Assembly: GCA_015350385.1 (NCBI GenBank)
Contig: WNKI01000001.1
Coordinates: 1,047,870-1,111,869, forward strand
From: Aculops lycopersici
Taxonomy: Eukaryota; Arthropoda; Arachnida; Trombidiformes; Eriophyidae
Length of the DNA: 64,000 nt
Reading direction: 5' to 3'
Part shown: positions 10,893-20,400 of the stretch, piece by piece
Numbering within the stretch: the first letter of the stretch is position 1
Layout: each line of letters begins with the position of its first letter
The notes under the pieces: generated by a model
Seen by the model: the letters and a program-made list of their open reading frames with translations, nothing else
Databases searched by the model: none
Told to the model about the DNA's origin: nothing
Program-made: the position numbers and the translations under genes

Positions 10893-11258
10893 TCAGTGCA
10901 CAACAGGCTTCAGTGGTTTCGCTTTACATTTTGCTAAATCTAATTCCAAGTCAACTTCCCTATCCATCTCTCCTATCAACGCAACATTTTCACCTCTTAT
11001 CACACATAAACCTAATGGATGCTTCTCAACTCCTTGATCGATGGAATAAACTCTTTCATGTGAATCATCTAATATAATGTTTGTTCCCTTGTCCATACCT
11101 TTCAGAGTTCCAACAATCACTTTTCCATCTGAGGTGATGACGTTTACCATTTGGTCGTTGCAGTTCTTCATGACCAGCTCTGCTGGGCTAACTGTAGTTT
11201 CGCTTCCACCCCCGCCTCCACCTTTCTTTGCCTGAGGTTTGTAGGTGCGACTTTGCAT
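10893..11258 (-). CDS. LSM8: U6 snRNA-associated Sm-like protein LSM8
   Basis: Residues from MKNCNDQMVNVITSDG to the end match LSM8 closely: Sm1 is ITSDGKVIVGTLKGMDKGTN followed by IILDD, then SHERVYSIDQGVE, and Sm2 is LCVIRGENVALIGEMD; the C-terminus LKPVVH aligns with human LNSVAH. LSM8 defines the nuclear LSm2-8 ring, which binds the 3' oligo(U) of U6 snRNA. The ATG at 11258 gives 121 aa, with about 30 extra N-terminal residues holding a GGGGGG run that are not typical of LSM8. The frame stays open to 11414, and an internal Met (MKNC) would give a shorter start. It is convergent with the borealin-like gene and downstream of TAF3 on the same strand. Confidence 0.9.
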   Translation of the reverse strand: MQSRTYKPQAKKGGGGGGSETTVSPAELVMKNCNDQMVNVITSDGKVIVGTLKGMDKGTNIILDDSHERVYSIDQGVEKHPLGLCVIRGENVALIGEMDREVDLELDLAKCKAKPLKPVVH

Positions 11259-11603
11259 CCTGAGATTCTCTAGATTAGTCGATTCTAGTACGATCTTTGG
11301 GAATAATAATGGTTCAAGGATCTTTTGTAAAGAATAAAAAGTTTTATATCTAGTGAAAGTACATTTTAGGATTATTTGAGCGGTTGTTTGTACGCGCAAA
11401 ATGTAAACATTCAAGCCGCATGTTGCATATTCTTCTCGACCAATCTGTCAAAATTTCTACTGAAATAAATTCGGACTCACCGATTCAAATACACATTCAT
11501 AATGAGGTAGTAAGAGTAAATATAATGAACAGAAAAGAATTAGTTCTAGGGGAAAGGTTTATTATCATGTTCGATAGAACAGACCAATTCATGCAGGGAT
11601 CAA
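11259..11603. other. Spacer between TAF3 and LSM8
   Basis: Both flanking genes are on the minus strand. The spacer holds the TAF3 3' UTR with its poly(A) signal and the upstream region of LSM8. A 75-codon plus-strand frame (11384-11611) crosses it but has no family features. Confidence 0.5.
11558..11563 (-). terminator. Poly(A) signal of TAF3
   Basis: TTTATT on the plus strand is AATAAA on the minus strand, 41 bases after the TAF3 stop codon. It suggests TAF3 and LSM8 are separate transcripts and not a dicistronic unit. Confidence 0.55.
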
Positions 11604-13316
11604 TCATTTAGCTCGCCTTCTTCGTTTGAAGGCAGACTGTTGCTTCTCTATACAATCTTTGCAAAACCAAGTCTCGTCGTCGCCCGGTTTCTCGGTGAGA
11701 CCCACGCACGCTATATGGAACCAAGTATCTGTCTTGAAGTTGATGCATTCTGGGTCCTCACATTGGACCCATTCAATACCATTCTCACCTTGGTGACATA
11801 TTGGACATATATAATCTTGAGATCCATCTCCAGTTGTTTCGATCGGGGGAGGCAAAATTACAGGTGGTGGAGTTGGGACTCGTGGAGGTAAGACCATATC
11901 TGGAGTCTTAGTTTTGAGAGTCTTCTCAGGCTTTGGTACTTTGGGCGAGGGTTTCTTTGAGGTCTTTATCTTAGGCGGAGCTACACAATTCTCGCAGTCC
12001 CAAGGCTCGTCATCCCCGGGCTCCTTCTTAAGCTTAGTGCATTTAAGATGCCACCACTTTTCACAACGATCGCATTGAATCATGCAAGAACCATCGTCGG
12101 GTCCACCGCATCGAGGACAGTACTCAACTGCATCACTCTGAGCTGATGGTATTGCTTCTGTGATGATTGCAAATTTACTACTTGATGATGAGGACTTCTT
12201 CTTGTTCTTGCCCTTTGTTCTGGCTGGCTTAGAGGTTGATGGCTCTGGAGCTGGTGGAAATACTATGACTTCATCAGAATCAGGTGACACCATGCGAGGC
12301 GGTGGTGCTTTTTCTTCGGGTGGAGGTTCTGCAATGTCTCCATCAACCTCATCCTGTGGGACAGGAGTGATTGATTTGCGGGAGAATTTCTCGTCTCTCA
12401 TCGAGGATGGGAAGGGTTCTTGTGCATTTTCGTCAAATTGATCTTCTATTTTAGAATCTAAAATGTTTAAAAACGAGGGAGGTTCGGCGATGGATGGATC
12501 GAGTGGAGTAACCGCTTTGGTCTTAGTCTTCTTCCTTCCAACTTTACTTTTGACTTTCTTGATACCCTTCTTAGATAACTTGACCTTCTTGAGGGGCTCT
12601 TTGATCTTCTTCTTGCGGCCGACTTTCTCTTTAGTGGGAGTAGCTTGTGGTAGAATAACTTTCGTTCGGATGGGTGATACCTTCTCTGAGGTAGATGGAA
12701 CAGGCTCAGGGGGTAGGGGAGCTTTGATCTTTAGCTTTTTACTTGCAACCACTACTAACCTACTATTCCTCATCTCCTTGTCCGCCTTAACCGGCGTGCA
12801 AGGCCCGAATTTCGCTGCAATTTCTTGAAATGTATCTTTTAGTAGTGGAACTTTGGGTTTTTCCTCTTCCTCTGCACCGTTTTCACCCATCGTGACATCA
12901 CCCTCGGCCTGATCCTCAGCTTGATTATTCTTTTCTGCTTCGAGGAGATCATCAACGTGAACATTTCGCTGAATTCTATTTGACGGTTTATATGAGACAT
13001 TCTTGTAGTCACCAACTTCCAGCTCTGGTAATTTGACTGTCTCGATATGTTCTTGCAACTCGGCAACTTTGATGCCAACAATATCGTAGGCACGTAATAA
13101 ATCTGGTACGGTAGCTTCTGTCCTTCTATTTGTTATGGCAGCATCTTTGCATTGATGAGCAATATTTATTATCATCCGTCGATAGATGTCTACGAGGACA
13201 TTCGAAGAATCTTGAGTTATTGCATGGTAGCCTACATGATCGCATAGTTGGGCTACTCTGGCTTTGAGAACGGCTTGTTCGAATGGTAAGCTGTTTAGGT
13301 TAGTGTTGGAACCCAT
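11604..13316 (-). CDS. TAF3: TFIID subunit TAF3 with two PHD fingers
   Basis: The 570-residue protein starts with a TAF3-type histone fold (about 10-95: FEQAVLKARVAQLCDHVGYH, then the helix with DLLRAYDIVGIKVAELQEHI), which in other animals pairs with TAF10 in TFIID. A long Lys/Pro/Ser-rich linker (about 175-395) follows. PHD finger 1 (400-444) has ligands C400, C403, C415, C418, H423, C426, C441 and C444; CGGPDDGSCMIQCD resembles the TAF3 finger that reads H3K4me3. PHD finger 2 (504-555) has C504, C507, C519, C524, H534, C537, C552 and C555. A basic tail, FKRRRRAK, ends the protein. Human TAF3 has one PHD finger and 929 residues, so this protein is shorter but carries an extra finger. No intron is needed. 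It is divergent from the PLD gene, with 457 bp between start codons. Confidence 0.9.
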   Translation of the reverse strand: MGSNTNLNSLPFEQAVLKARVAQLCDHVGYHAITQDSSNVLVDIYRRMIINIAHQCKDAAITNRRTEATVPDLLRAYDIVGIKVAELQEHIETVKLPELEVGDYKNVSYKPSNRIQRNVHVDDLLEAEKNNQAEDQAEGDVTMGENGAEEEEKPKVPLLKDTFQEIAAKFGPCTPVKADKEMRNSRLVVVASKKLKIKAPLPPEPVPSTSEKVSPIRTKVILPQATPTKEKVGRKKKIKEPLKKVKLSKKGIKKVKSKVGRKKTKTKAVTPLDPSIAEPPSFLNILDSKIEDQFDENAQEPFPSSMRDEKFSRKSITPVPQDEVDGDIAEPPPEEKAPPPRMVSPDSDEVIVFPPAPEPSTSKPARTKGKNKKKSSSSSSKFAIITEAIPSAQSDAVEYCPRCGGPDDGSCMIQCDRCEKWWHLKCTKLKKEPGDDEPWDCENCVAPPKIKTSKKPSPKVPKPEKTLKTKTPDMVLPPRVPTPPPVILPPPIETTGDGSQDYICPICHQGENGIEWVQCEDPECINFKTDTWFHIACVGLTEKPGDDETWFCKDCIEKQQSAFKRRRRAK

Positions 13317-13773
13317 GTATTGAATATATGATCTTTAAATAAGTTTCAATAAAACCCCCCTCGAGTCCATGGGATTTTACGGCTCATTGAGATTTTGCAA
13401 AATTGCACGAGGCATGAGCTCGGCTGGACTCCATGCCGCCAAATTCCGGGCGCAGCTCGCACACATTTGTAGCGAATGTTGAACCGAACTGGGTTCCAAC
13501 CTTTGAATACAAAACAACGCGAACTGTCATCATGTTTTCAAAACTGGTGATCTCGAGCTGTCAATACCAGGCTTTTAATAGTTGATATTATTTCTGCTGA
13601 TGTCACAATGCAGGATGTTATAAGCCGATCTACTGATAGGCTAGAAACTAGATCACCACCCGCCCATTGATCGTATCTGCATTAGATATTTATTATTTAT
13701 ACTGATCATTTTAGTCGGTAGAGAATACCAAACACCATTAGGATCTCAAATAGCTCAAGATAACTCTGACAAT
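13317..13773. promoter_or_regulatory. Divergent intergenic region between TAF3 and the PLD3/4-like gene
   Basis: Two genes read outward from this 457-bp stretch, so it should contain both promoters. It includes a C run near 13354 and GC-rich sequence around 13430-13460. No TATA box or clear factor site was identified. Confidence 0.45.
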
Positions 13774-15105
13774 ATGAATACTCAAGCTCAAGTTCCCCTT
13801 CTTCTTATTATCGCAACATGTTGCCTCATGAAGGTGACCTCTGCCGATCCAGTGTCGAATTGCCGCCACGAGATAGTGGAAAGCATGCCTGACAAGCTAC
13901 ACTTTAACACAACCCTGCGCTTCAAAGTGAGACCCACCCACGATTCTTTGATTGAGATGATTGATAATGCTCAGAAAACCTTAAGGATTGCCTCTTTCTA
14001 CTGGACACTCAGTGCTGAAGGAGAGTTTGCCAACGACCCAACCGCAATGCCCGGAAAGCAGATCATGGATGCTGTGGAGAAAGCGGCAGTTAGAGGAGTC
14101 AATATTCAAATTGTTCTAGATAAATCGGGAAAGAAAAATATGAACAATGAGAACGATATCAAGCGACTCAACAAAATCGCCGATGTCCGATACTTGAATA
14201 TGTCGCAACTGCTCAAGTCCGGTGTCCTGCATAGCAAGTTCTTGATTGCCGATGGTGAAACCTTTTACGTTGGATCCTCGAACTTCGATTGGCGATCGTA
14301 CTTACAAATCAAGGAAATAGGTATAAGCTTCACCAAGTGCCCAGAGCTCACATTGGATATGGACAAGATTTTTAGAACTTACATACTTATGTCCGAGCTC
14401 GGTAAAGTACCAGATACTCTGCCCGACAATCTGAAGACTGAAATCAATGTTGACAACCCGCTAAGAATGAAGCTCGACGATCTTAACGCCAAGATATTTC
14501 TAGGCGCAGCACCACCTGCTTTCAATGGTGTGAAAACCTGGTCGGGCCGAACTGATGATATTGACGGACTACTCCATATTCTGGACAAGGCCCGACACCG
14601 TGTCGATATATCTGTGATGAACTATAGCCCCAGAACTGAGTTTATATGGCCAAAAAAGTTCTGGCCGCGAATTGACAACGCACTCCGAAGGGCCGCTGCC
14701 GATAGGCACGTCCAAGTTCGTCTTTTATTCTCGAACTGGACACAAAACAAAGAGGAAGAGATAATGTGGTATAGATCCTTGAATGATGTCCAATCTGAGG
14801 CTCTACGAGGAGGTGGGATTCATGTCAAAATGTTCAAGGTACCTGCTTATGATCCCTTCCAAAAGTCAATCCCATTCGCCAGAGTCAAGCACGATAAGTA
14901 CATGGTCACCGATAGAGGTTTGTACATTGGAACTTCCAATTGGGCAGCAGATTATTTCATCAGCACCTGTGGTGTTGGAGTTGTGATTGAACCAGAGGAG
15001 AAAAGTGGTGCGATGATCAAGGGAGTATCAGTTATCAAAAACATGCAAGATCTATTCGATCGAGACTTCAACTCCGAGTTTGCCCACGAGTTACCACCAG
15101 CCTGA
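13774..15105 (+). CDS. Secreted PLD3/PLD4-like phospholipase D family protein
   Basis: The 443-residue protein has two complete HKD motifs: HSKFLIAD (H153, K155, D160) followed by GSSNFDWRS, and HDKYMVTD (H373, K375, D380) followed by GTSNWAADYF. The spacing, and motifs such as ASFYWTLS and NCRHEIVESMP, are those of PLD3/PLD4, which in mammals are lysosomal 5' exonucleases of single-stranded nucleic acid and not true phospholipases. Mammalian members are type II membrane proteins. Here the N-terminus (MNTQAQVPLLLIIATCCLMK) looks like a cleavable signal peptide ending near residue 24, so a soluble secreted or lysosomal enzyme is inferred. The frame is intact, with all catalytic residues present. 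It is intronless, and AATAAA follows 22 bases after the stop. Confidence 0.9.
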   Translation: MNTQAQVPLLLIIATCCLMKVTSADPVSNCRHEIVESMPDKLHFNTTLRFKVRPTHDSLIEMIDNAQKTLRIASFYWTLSAEGEFANDPTAMPGKQIMDAVEKAAVRGVNIQIVLDKSGKKNMNNENDIKRLNKIADVRYLNMSQLLKSGVLHSKFLIADGETFYVGSSNFDWRSYLQIKEIGISFTKCPELTLDMDKIFRTYILMSELGKVPDTLPDNLKTEINVDNPLRMKLDDLNAKIFLGAAPPAFNGVKTWSGRTDDIDGLLHILDKARHRVDISVMNYSPRTEFIWPKKFWPRIDNALRRAAADRHVQVRLLFSNWTQNKEEEIMWYRSLNDVQSEALRGGGIHVKMFKVPAYDPFQKSIPFARVKHDKYMVTDRGLYIGTSNWAADYFISTCGVGVVIEPEEKSGAMIKGVSVIKNMQDLFDRDFNSEFAHELPPA

Positions 15106-15445
15106 TTATGAGCGAATCTTCGAATCAATAAACGACGAATCTTTGTCATGCTAGAAATCTGCGCCATATTTTAATAGATTCGATACAATCTGATCGTTTC
15201 AATGCCTATATTTGCATTCACATGTTGATGAGTTCAATATCCGATCTCCTCGCTCACACCGACAGACTGACCCCACGCCGGCACCTGTTGTTTGCATGTC
15301 CGAGCGATAACTTTCACCTCAGGTGAGAATTTCCATTTAAAGTGTCTATTGCTTCTATCTACCTTTGTATTAGCCGTATCTGATTGATTATTGTTGGATT
15401 ATATTATTGGGTCTGGTTGTTAGCCATAAATAGACAAAATCATTG
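15106..15445. other. Intergenic region before GTP cyclohydrolase
   Basis: This holds the 3' UTR of the PLD gene and the upstream region of the next gene. No ORF or clear regulatory motif was seen. Confidence 0.45.
15127..15132 (+). terminator. Poly(A) signal of the PLD3/4-like gene
   Basis: AATAAA lies 22 bases after the stop codon. Confidence 0.5.
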
Positions 15446-16063
15446 ATGGAAGGCAAAATAAATGTCCCCAAGAAGATGGATTTAAATGGAACTTTCAACA
15501 AACCTAAACTCGATGATATGAAGAAGGCATACCATAGTCTTCTTGCAGCTTCAAGTGAGGATGTCGAGCGCGAGGGTTTGCTTAAAACTCCCGAGAGAGC
15601 CGCAAAGGCATTCCAATTCTTCACTTCCGGCTACAACCAGGACTTGGGAGAAATTCTAAATGGCGCTGTGTTTAACGAGGACCACGACGATATGGTTATC
15701 ATCAAGGACATCGAGATGTTTTCCATGTGCGAGCACCACTTGGTACCCTTCATGGGTAAAGTGTCCATTGGTTACCTGCCAACAAAGAAGATTCTTGGAT
15801 TAAGCAAACTGGCTCGGATTGTGGAGATATTCAGTCGCAGGCTCCAAGTCCAAGAGAGACTCACTAGACAAATTGCTCAGGCCATGATAGAGGCAATCGA
15901 ACCCTCGGGTGTCGGCGTTGTGATCGAGGCGAAACATATGTGCATGGTAATGCGCGGAGTTCAGAAAATCAATGCAAACACCGTAACTAGTTGCATGATG
16001 GGCACTTTCAGGGACGATGTCAAGACTCGTGAGGAGTTTTTATCGCTAATCAAAGCGCCATGA
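15446..16063 (+). CDS. GCH1: GTP cyclohydrolase I
   Basis: The 205-residue protein is a complete GTP cyclohydrolase I, which makes 7,8-dihydroneopterin triphosphate from GTP, the first step to tetrahydrobiopterin. Visible signatures are EGLLKTPERAAKAFQFFTSG, the zinc and active-site motif SMCEHHLVPFMGKVSIGY (zinc ligands C95 and H98), LGLSKLARIVEIFSRRLQVQ, GVGVVIEAKHMCMVMRGVQK (third zinc ligand C166) and the C-terminal TREEFLSLI. The ATG at 15446 is the first in frame. The N-terminal extension of about 40 residues before the catalytic core is short, as usual for this variable part. Intronless here, whereas animal GCH1 genes normally have several introns. AATAAA lies 65 bases after the stop. 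Confidence 0.96.
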   Translation: MEGKINVPKKMDLNGTFNKPKLDDMKKAYHSLLAASSEDVEREGLLKTPERAAKAFQFFTSGYNQDLGEILNGAVFNEDHDDMVIIKDIEMFSMCEHHLVPFMGKVSIGYLPTKKILGLSKLARIVEIFSRRLQVQERLTRQIAQAMIEAIEPSGVGVVIEAKHMCMVMRGVQKINANTVTSCMMGTFRDDVKTREEFLSLIKAP

Positions 16064-16368
16064 ATCTATTTTTTCAGCTAAGCGAGATATTCCATTCGTA
16101 TTGCGTGTAAGGGAAAACTCTTATGAAAATAAAATGAGTCGTAAATTCAAAGCTAATGTTATGTATTGTCATGGTTACCGATGTGGCAAATTCTAATTGC
16201 CTACCTCGCGCGCTATGTACGCGTTGATCTCCTGTCAGGTATAGCGTTTGACCTGATGTTTTGATTACATTGTCATCACTATATTCAACTTTTTTATTAA
16301 TTCCTTTATTAACTGTTCTTAATCCTTCTTGAATGGTGAGAGCAAATGAGTTTCAATTTAATTAGAGA
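16064..16368. other. Intergenic region between GCH1 and ARL6
   Basis: The left part is the GCH1 3' UTR. The rest is a short upstream region for ARL6, AT-rich near 16280-16320. No ORF. Confidence 0.45.
16128..16133 (+). terminator. Poly(A) signal of GTP cyclohydrolase I
   Basis: AATAAA occurs 65 bases after the stop codon in an A-rich stretch. Confidence 0.5.
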
Positions 16369-17421
16369 ATGTCGTCGCTGGTTGCTAAGTTGTGGTTCAA
16401 ATTATCCTCAAAGAAAAAGGCCCTGAGTATCATGATTGTCGGCTTGGACAACAGTGGTAAAACAAGCATTTTGAATAATCTCATCTCACTATCTAATGGT
16501 ACACTACCCCTGTCGGGATCTCATGCAACAGAGGAGCAGAAGAAACCTATCGATTGTAGTCTAGATATCGACAACATCTCCCACTCTGGCAAGACCTTCG
16601 ATGATCAATTTTCCGCCACACAAACCTTGCTAGTCTCGCAGTCGTCGTCGTCCTCCTCCTCTTCCTCATTAGGTAGACGAAACAAACAGCATCAATCATC
16701 ATCATCGACGTCAAGTTGTGGCGGTAAAAATGATAATAGGACGGCGGCTATCACAATGCCAACTGTCGGCTACAACTATGAGAGGATTCTATTCAAAAGT
16801 CTATCCGTGACCATATTGGATTTCTCCGGCCAAAATCGGTACAGGAACTTGTGGCAGGAGTTTTATAATGGCGTTGATGGCATTATATTTGTCGTCGACT
16901 CAAGTGATCTCATTCGCTTGGTGGTTGTTCGTGACGAGCTTGAAAATCTATTAAGTCATCCGTATTTTAGTACATTGAGCAGTCAAACGATACCAGGTGG
17001 CAACACTGACAGCAGCAACAACAATAGCCAAAATGCCTTAGCATCAACTGCTTCCAGAACTCTAAAGTCAAACAATCCCATGTGGACTCAAAAGAAATTG
17101 AATATAAGTCAAGGTAAATTGACTCAAGCGCCACTTGAAGGATTCTCAAGTATCCCATCCTCATCAAACTCGTCGACAAAAACAAGTGGTTGCAAATTAC
17201 GCACCAAGATTCCAATCTTATTTCTAGCCAACAAATCGGACTTGCCAAACTCGGTGGACACCGAGGCGATAACAAAGGCACTCAACTTGCGCCAATTGCC
17301 CATAGATCGGCACCCATGGCTCATACGAGCGTCAAGTGTATCTTCAAACCAGGGACTTGTGGAAGGTTTCGATTGGTTGATTGGACAGTTGACAGTTGGT
17401 GGTGGTGGTGGCGGTGGTTGA
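16369..17421 (+). CDS. ARL6: ARL6/BBS3-type small GTPase with two insertions
   Basis: The GTPase core matches ARL6: an amphipathic N-terminal helix, P-loop GLDNSGKT (25-32), switch I with TMPTVGYNYE (Thr132), switch II DFSGQNRYRNLWQEFY (Gln155) followed by IIFVVDSSDLIRLVVVRDEL and LLSHP, NKSD (288-291) and the C-terminal EGFDWLIGQL. RYRNLW and DSSD(R/L)xR(M/L)VV are ARL6 hallmarks within the ARF family. ARL6 recruits the BBSome to ciliary membranes. The normal length is about 186 residues; this is 350. Two Ser/Asn-rich insertions explain the excess: one between the P-loop helix and switch I (about 43-126) and one between switch II and NKxD (about 202-278). The protein ends in a Gly run. The insertions have no stops and ordinary codons, but unspliced in-frame introns are not excluded. 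Confidence 0.85.
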   Translation: MSSLVAKLWFKLSSKKKALSIMIVGLDNSGKTSILNNLISLSNGTLPLSGSHATEEQKKPIDCSLDIDNISHSGKTFDDQFSATQTLLVSQSSSSSSSSSLGRRNKQHQSSSSTSSCGGKNDNRTAAITMPTVGYNYERILFKSLSVTILDFSGQNRYRNLWQEFYNGVDGIIFVVDSSDLIRLVVVRDELENLLSHPYFSTLSSQTIPGGNTDSSNNNSQNALASTASRTLKSNNPMWTQKKLNISQGKLTQAPLEGFSSIPSSSNSSTKTSGCKLRTKIPILFLANKSDLPNSVDTEAITKALNLRQLPIDRHPWLIRASSVSSNQGLVEGFDWLIGQLTVGGGGGGG

Positions 17422-20400
17422 GCGGGTTTCAGTCTGTCAATCTGTTGTGCCGGATGTTATGTAGCTGTGTCGGCTCATTGATCAACAGTTCAAGCACAAC
17501 AGACTGTGCACTAAAACATTGACTTATCTCTCTAAAACTAAGGCTACCAGGTCGATCGAAAAGAATTGAAATCCTGCAGATAGCTGTAAAAGTTGTTGTT
17601 GTTGCTGCTGCTGCTGCCGCTGCTGCCGCCGTTTGCGGCCGCTACCACTACTCCATCCAAGCAAAATCTTGAGCCTAGACTCTTGCTTAGACCATTAGAT
17701 ACAGGTGTGCAAACTTACTCAACCTACGGAAGGTTGCATTCCATGTTGTCTGTGGCTGCTTATCGTAAGCTGCCACAAAGTCGCAGTCTAGCTTCTTATC
17801 GGCATTGAATGCAGACGTTGTAATTGGTGGCCAAGAATAACATGCCTTAAGTTTGACGGTAAACTTCTTGACTGGTACATGTATTCGGCGTTCGGCCTGG
17901 AATCGAATGACAGCCAATGAAGTTTTCATGGCCATCTATGGCAAGTGCAACCCTGTTCGCTCAAGTGACACTTGTTGGATTCGCGTTCCAATCAGATATC
18001 GGATTGGAACAACAAAATATCGCCTCTCGATATCGAATTCTGTCAATCTACCACCCGAGAGTTTTGATAGAAACCGACTGGCCGCATAAAAAGTTTGCAA
18101 GTTATAACGGTTGCGTTAGAGCTAAGGGTAACATGCTTTTGGCAGGAAAGGAGTTTGCCGACAACCAAAAATCTTAAGATTGTTAGTATTGAAAGACTCG
18201 AAACTCAAGTGGTTTCTGCTGCTGCTGGCTGTTCGAAGTCTCATGGGTGGTACCAAGTTGCGAGCATTTGGAAACACCACTAGTTGTTGTTATGTATCTC
18301 AAGTTGGAACTTAGCGGAACCAAACAAACCACTAATTCCATCTTTCCAAAGCTCTCAATAAACCATAAACTGCTTATAATACTCCATGATTCATACTATA
18401 CACTAGCTACTACTACCCTCTGTGCCTTACTATCTCCTGCTACTCGCCCACCTGAGAATACTCCAATTCAAGACTCGCCTTATCTCGAGCCCACTTTCAC
18501 TGAATGGATTCAAAACATGAGGGAGGCGATTGTTTTCCCAAGGCTCCTAAGAATTGCAGCAATGGCGGCAGAGATGAGAAAGATAAGCGATAAATAACAC
18601 AATCGTTGTCGCTATCAGATTCGTTGGATTTGTGTTTGGGTTCGTTGCTGGTACAGGTACCAGCGCCAGAGGCACGTCATCATCGAAAGTTGGAGCACAG
18701 ACTATACACCTGCACTCTCTCGGTCGCTTACTCGCTTAATGAAACAAGCAACAGGTACCCTTCGAGCCAAGCGCTCTTTGTTGCTTATGATTAACGCCTG
18801 TTACGCATTGCACAGGATTTATGGCAGCAACCAACGCCACCTTCACAAAAATAGATAGCTCAAAACTTTCGCTCTTTCGCGTTCGCCAACAAAATTATCG
18901 CTAGAATGTTAGTAAATCAAACAGTTGAGCAACTCGTGGCCACTGTTGTCGCTATTGTTGTTGCTGTTCTGTTATCAACTCGCCGATCGGTTTTGCTGTT
19001 GATCGTCAATTTCTCACCTGAGGCATAATTCGCATACCAACTCGAGACTTCCGCTCGGTGGTCATGGTGATTTGCTCTCCTGAAAACTTGGATAGCTAAA
19101 AATGAGAGAACCAGCTCGTGCATGACACACGGACATTTTGCAGGCAACGGCAGAAAAGCGACTTGTAAGTTGGGTTAGATTAGATAGAAACTCGCGTTGC
19201 TCTGTGTCGACAGGTAGCGGCACCTACGTCAAATATTAATTTATATTACCCGAACTTTCTATCTTGAATATTCAGTCCGTCTGTCGGTTTGTAGGGTCGT
19301 CGATTTATTTGCTAGACAGCAGCAGGTGTTTTCTCGTAACTCTTGCCTCTAATCGCAACTCGTGATCTCTCGCCCCGTCTATTCCTTGCTATCCGATCTC
19401 GAAAATGTTTTACTGTGCAAGGTGAAAGTCTAGAGTGTTGGTCTTTGTGGTTGATTCAAACCAATACACTGCCACTAGTACACGTACTTTGCGTCGTGTG
19501 ACATCGCAAACTGACTAACAGTCATCCGAACTTTAGGTTAATAGACAGATAACCGATATAAGGCTCTTTCCGGAAATCAGCGCAGCGAGGAGTTGGGACC
19601 ACTTATTCGAGTAGGACTGTAACAACCACCTTGTCTCGCATGCGCGCAGAGCGTGTTAGGTTCTCTTTTATTAGTTGAGTTGGTAGATAAGGGAACAAAC
19701 CAGTTTTATATTTTTACAGGTTTCACTACTCTACAGAAAATGTGGAATAGAAACACTGAAAAGACTATTGTGTTGAGAGAGTTCTCATGCCATCAGAAAT
19801 CCGAACAAGAGAACAGGTTGCCGTGATAACTGGCAGTTATTAACCAACCATGGGATTCAAGTGTCATCCAACTAGAGCTAGCGCCACAACAGCTTTAGCA
19901 AAGATTAATAAGAGATTTGCGCTTGGATTCGAAATTTTTGTTAAAACTAACCAATTCTTACTGGTTGCAAATCTGTGTGAGTTTAATGATCTAATTTAAA
20001 ATCAGTTACTGAGATTAGATCCAACTACTAGCCTGCTGACTAGTTATACTTTAATGTGTAAGAGGTGACTTTGAACCCTCCAAACTGGTAGTTGGCAAGA
20101 CACTCGTAATGTTTAATTGACAATGAAAACTGCTCTCTAACTACCTAAGCCCCTGTTGTCCGCTCCTCTGGAGAGATACCGAGCCAAGGAGAATGCTATC
20201 TATCGTTGCCCGTAACATAGAAATCGCCGAGGTTCCAAAGGTTGAGTGTCGAATACTTAATTTGCGTCAATCGGATCCTGTTTGCTGCAAGCGATGCATA
20301 CAAAAAACTTCAAGTATGCACAATAACTACGACAGCGATAGTTACAAGATGCAAACTGCGAGGGGCGCAAATGCGCTCAGAGCTAAGTGTTGGCAAGCTA

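Noticed and set aside
11384..11611. 75-codon plus frame between LSM8 and TAF3
   Set aside because: It overlaps the TAF3 end and the TAF3 poly(A) signal on the other strand and has no recognisable features.
17593..17808. Plus frame with a Leu-rich, signal-peptide-like start
   Set aside because: It has no ATG (starts at TTG), the Leu run comes from a TTG/CTG tract, and the rest shows no family features.
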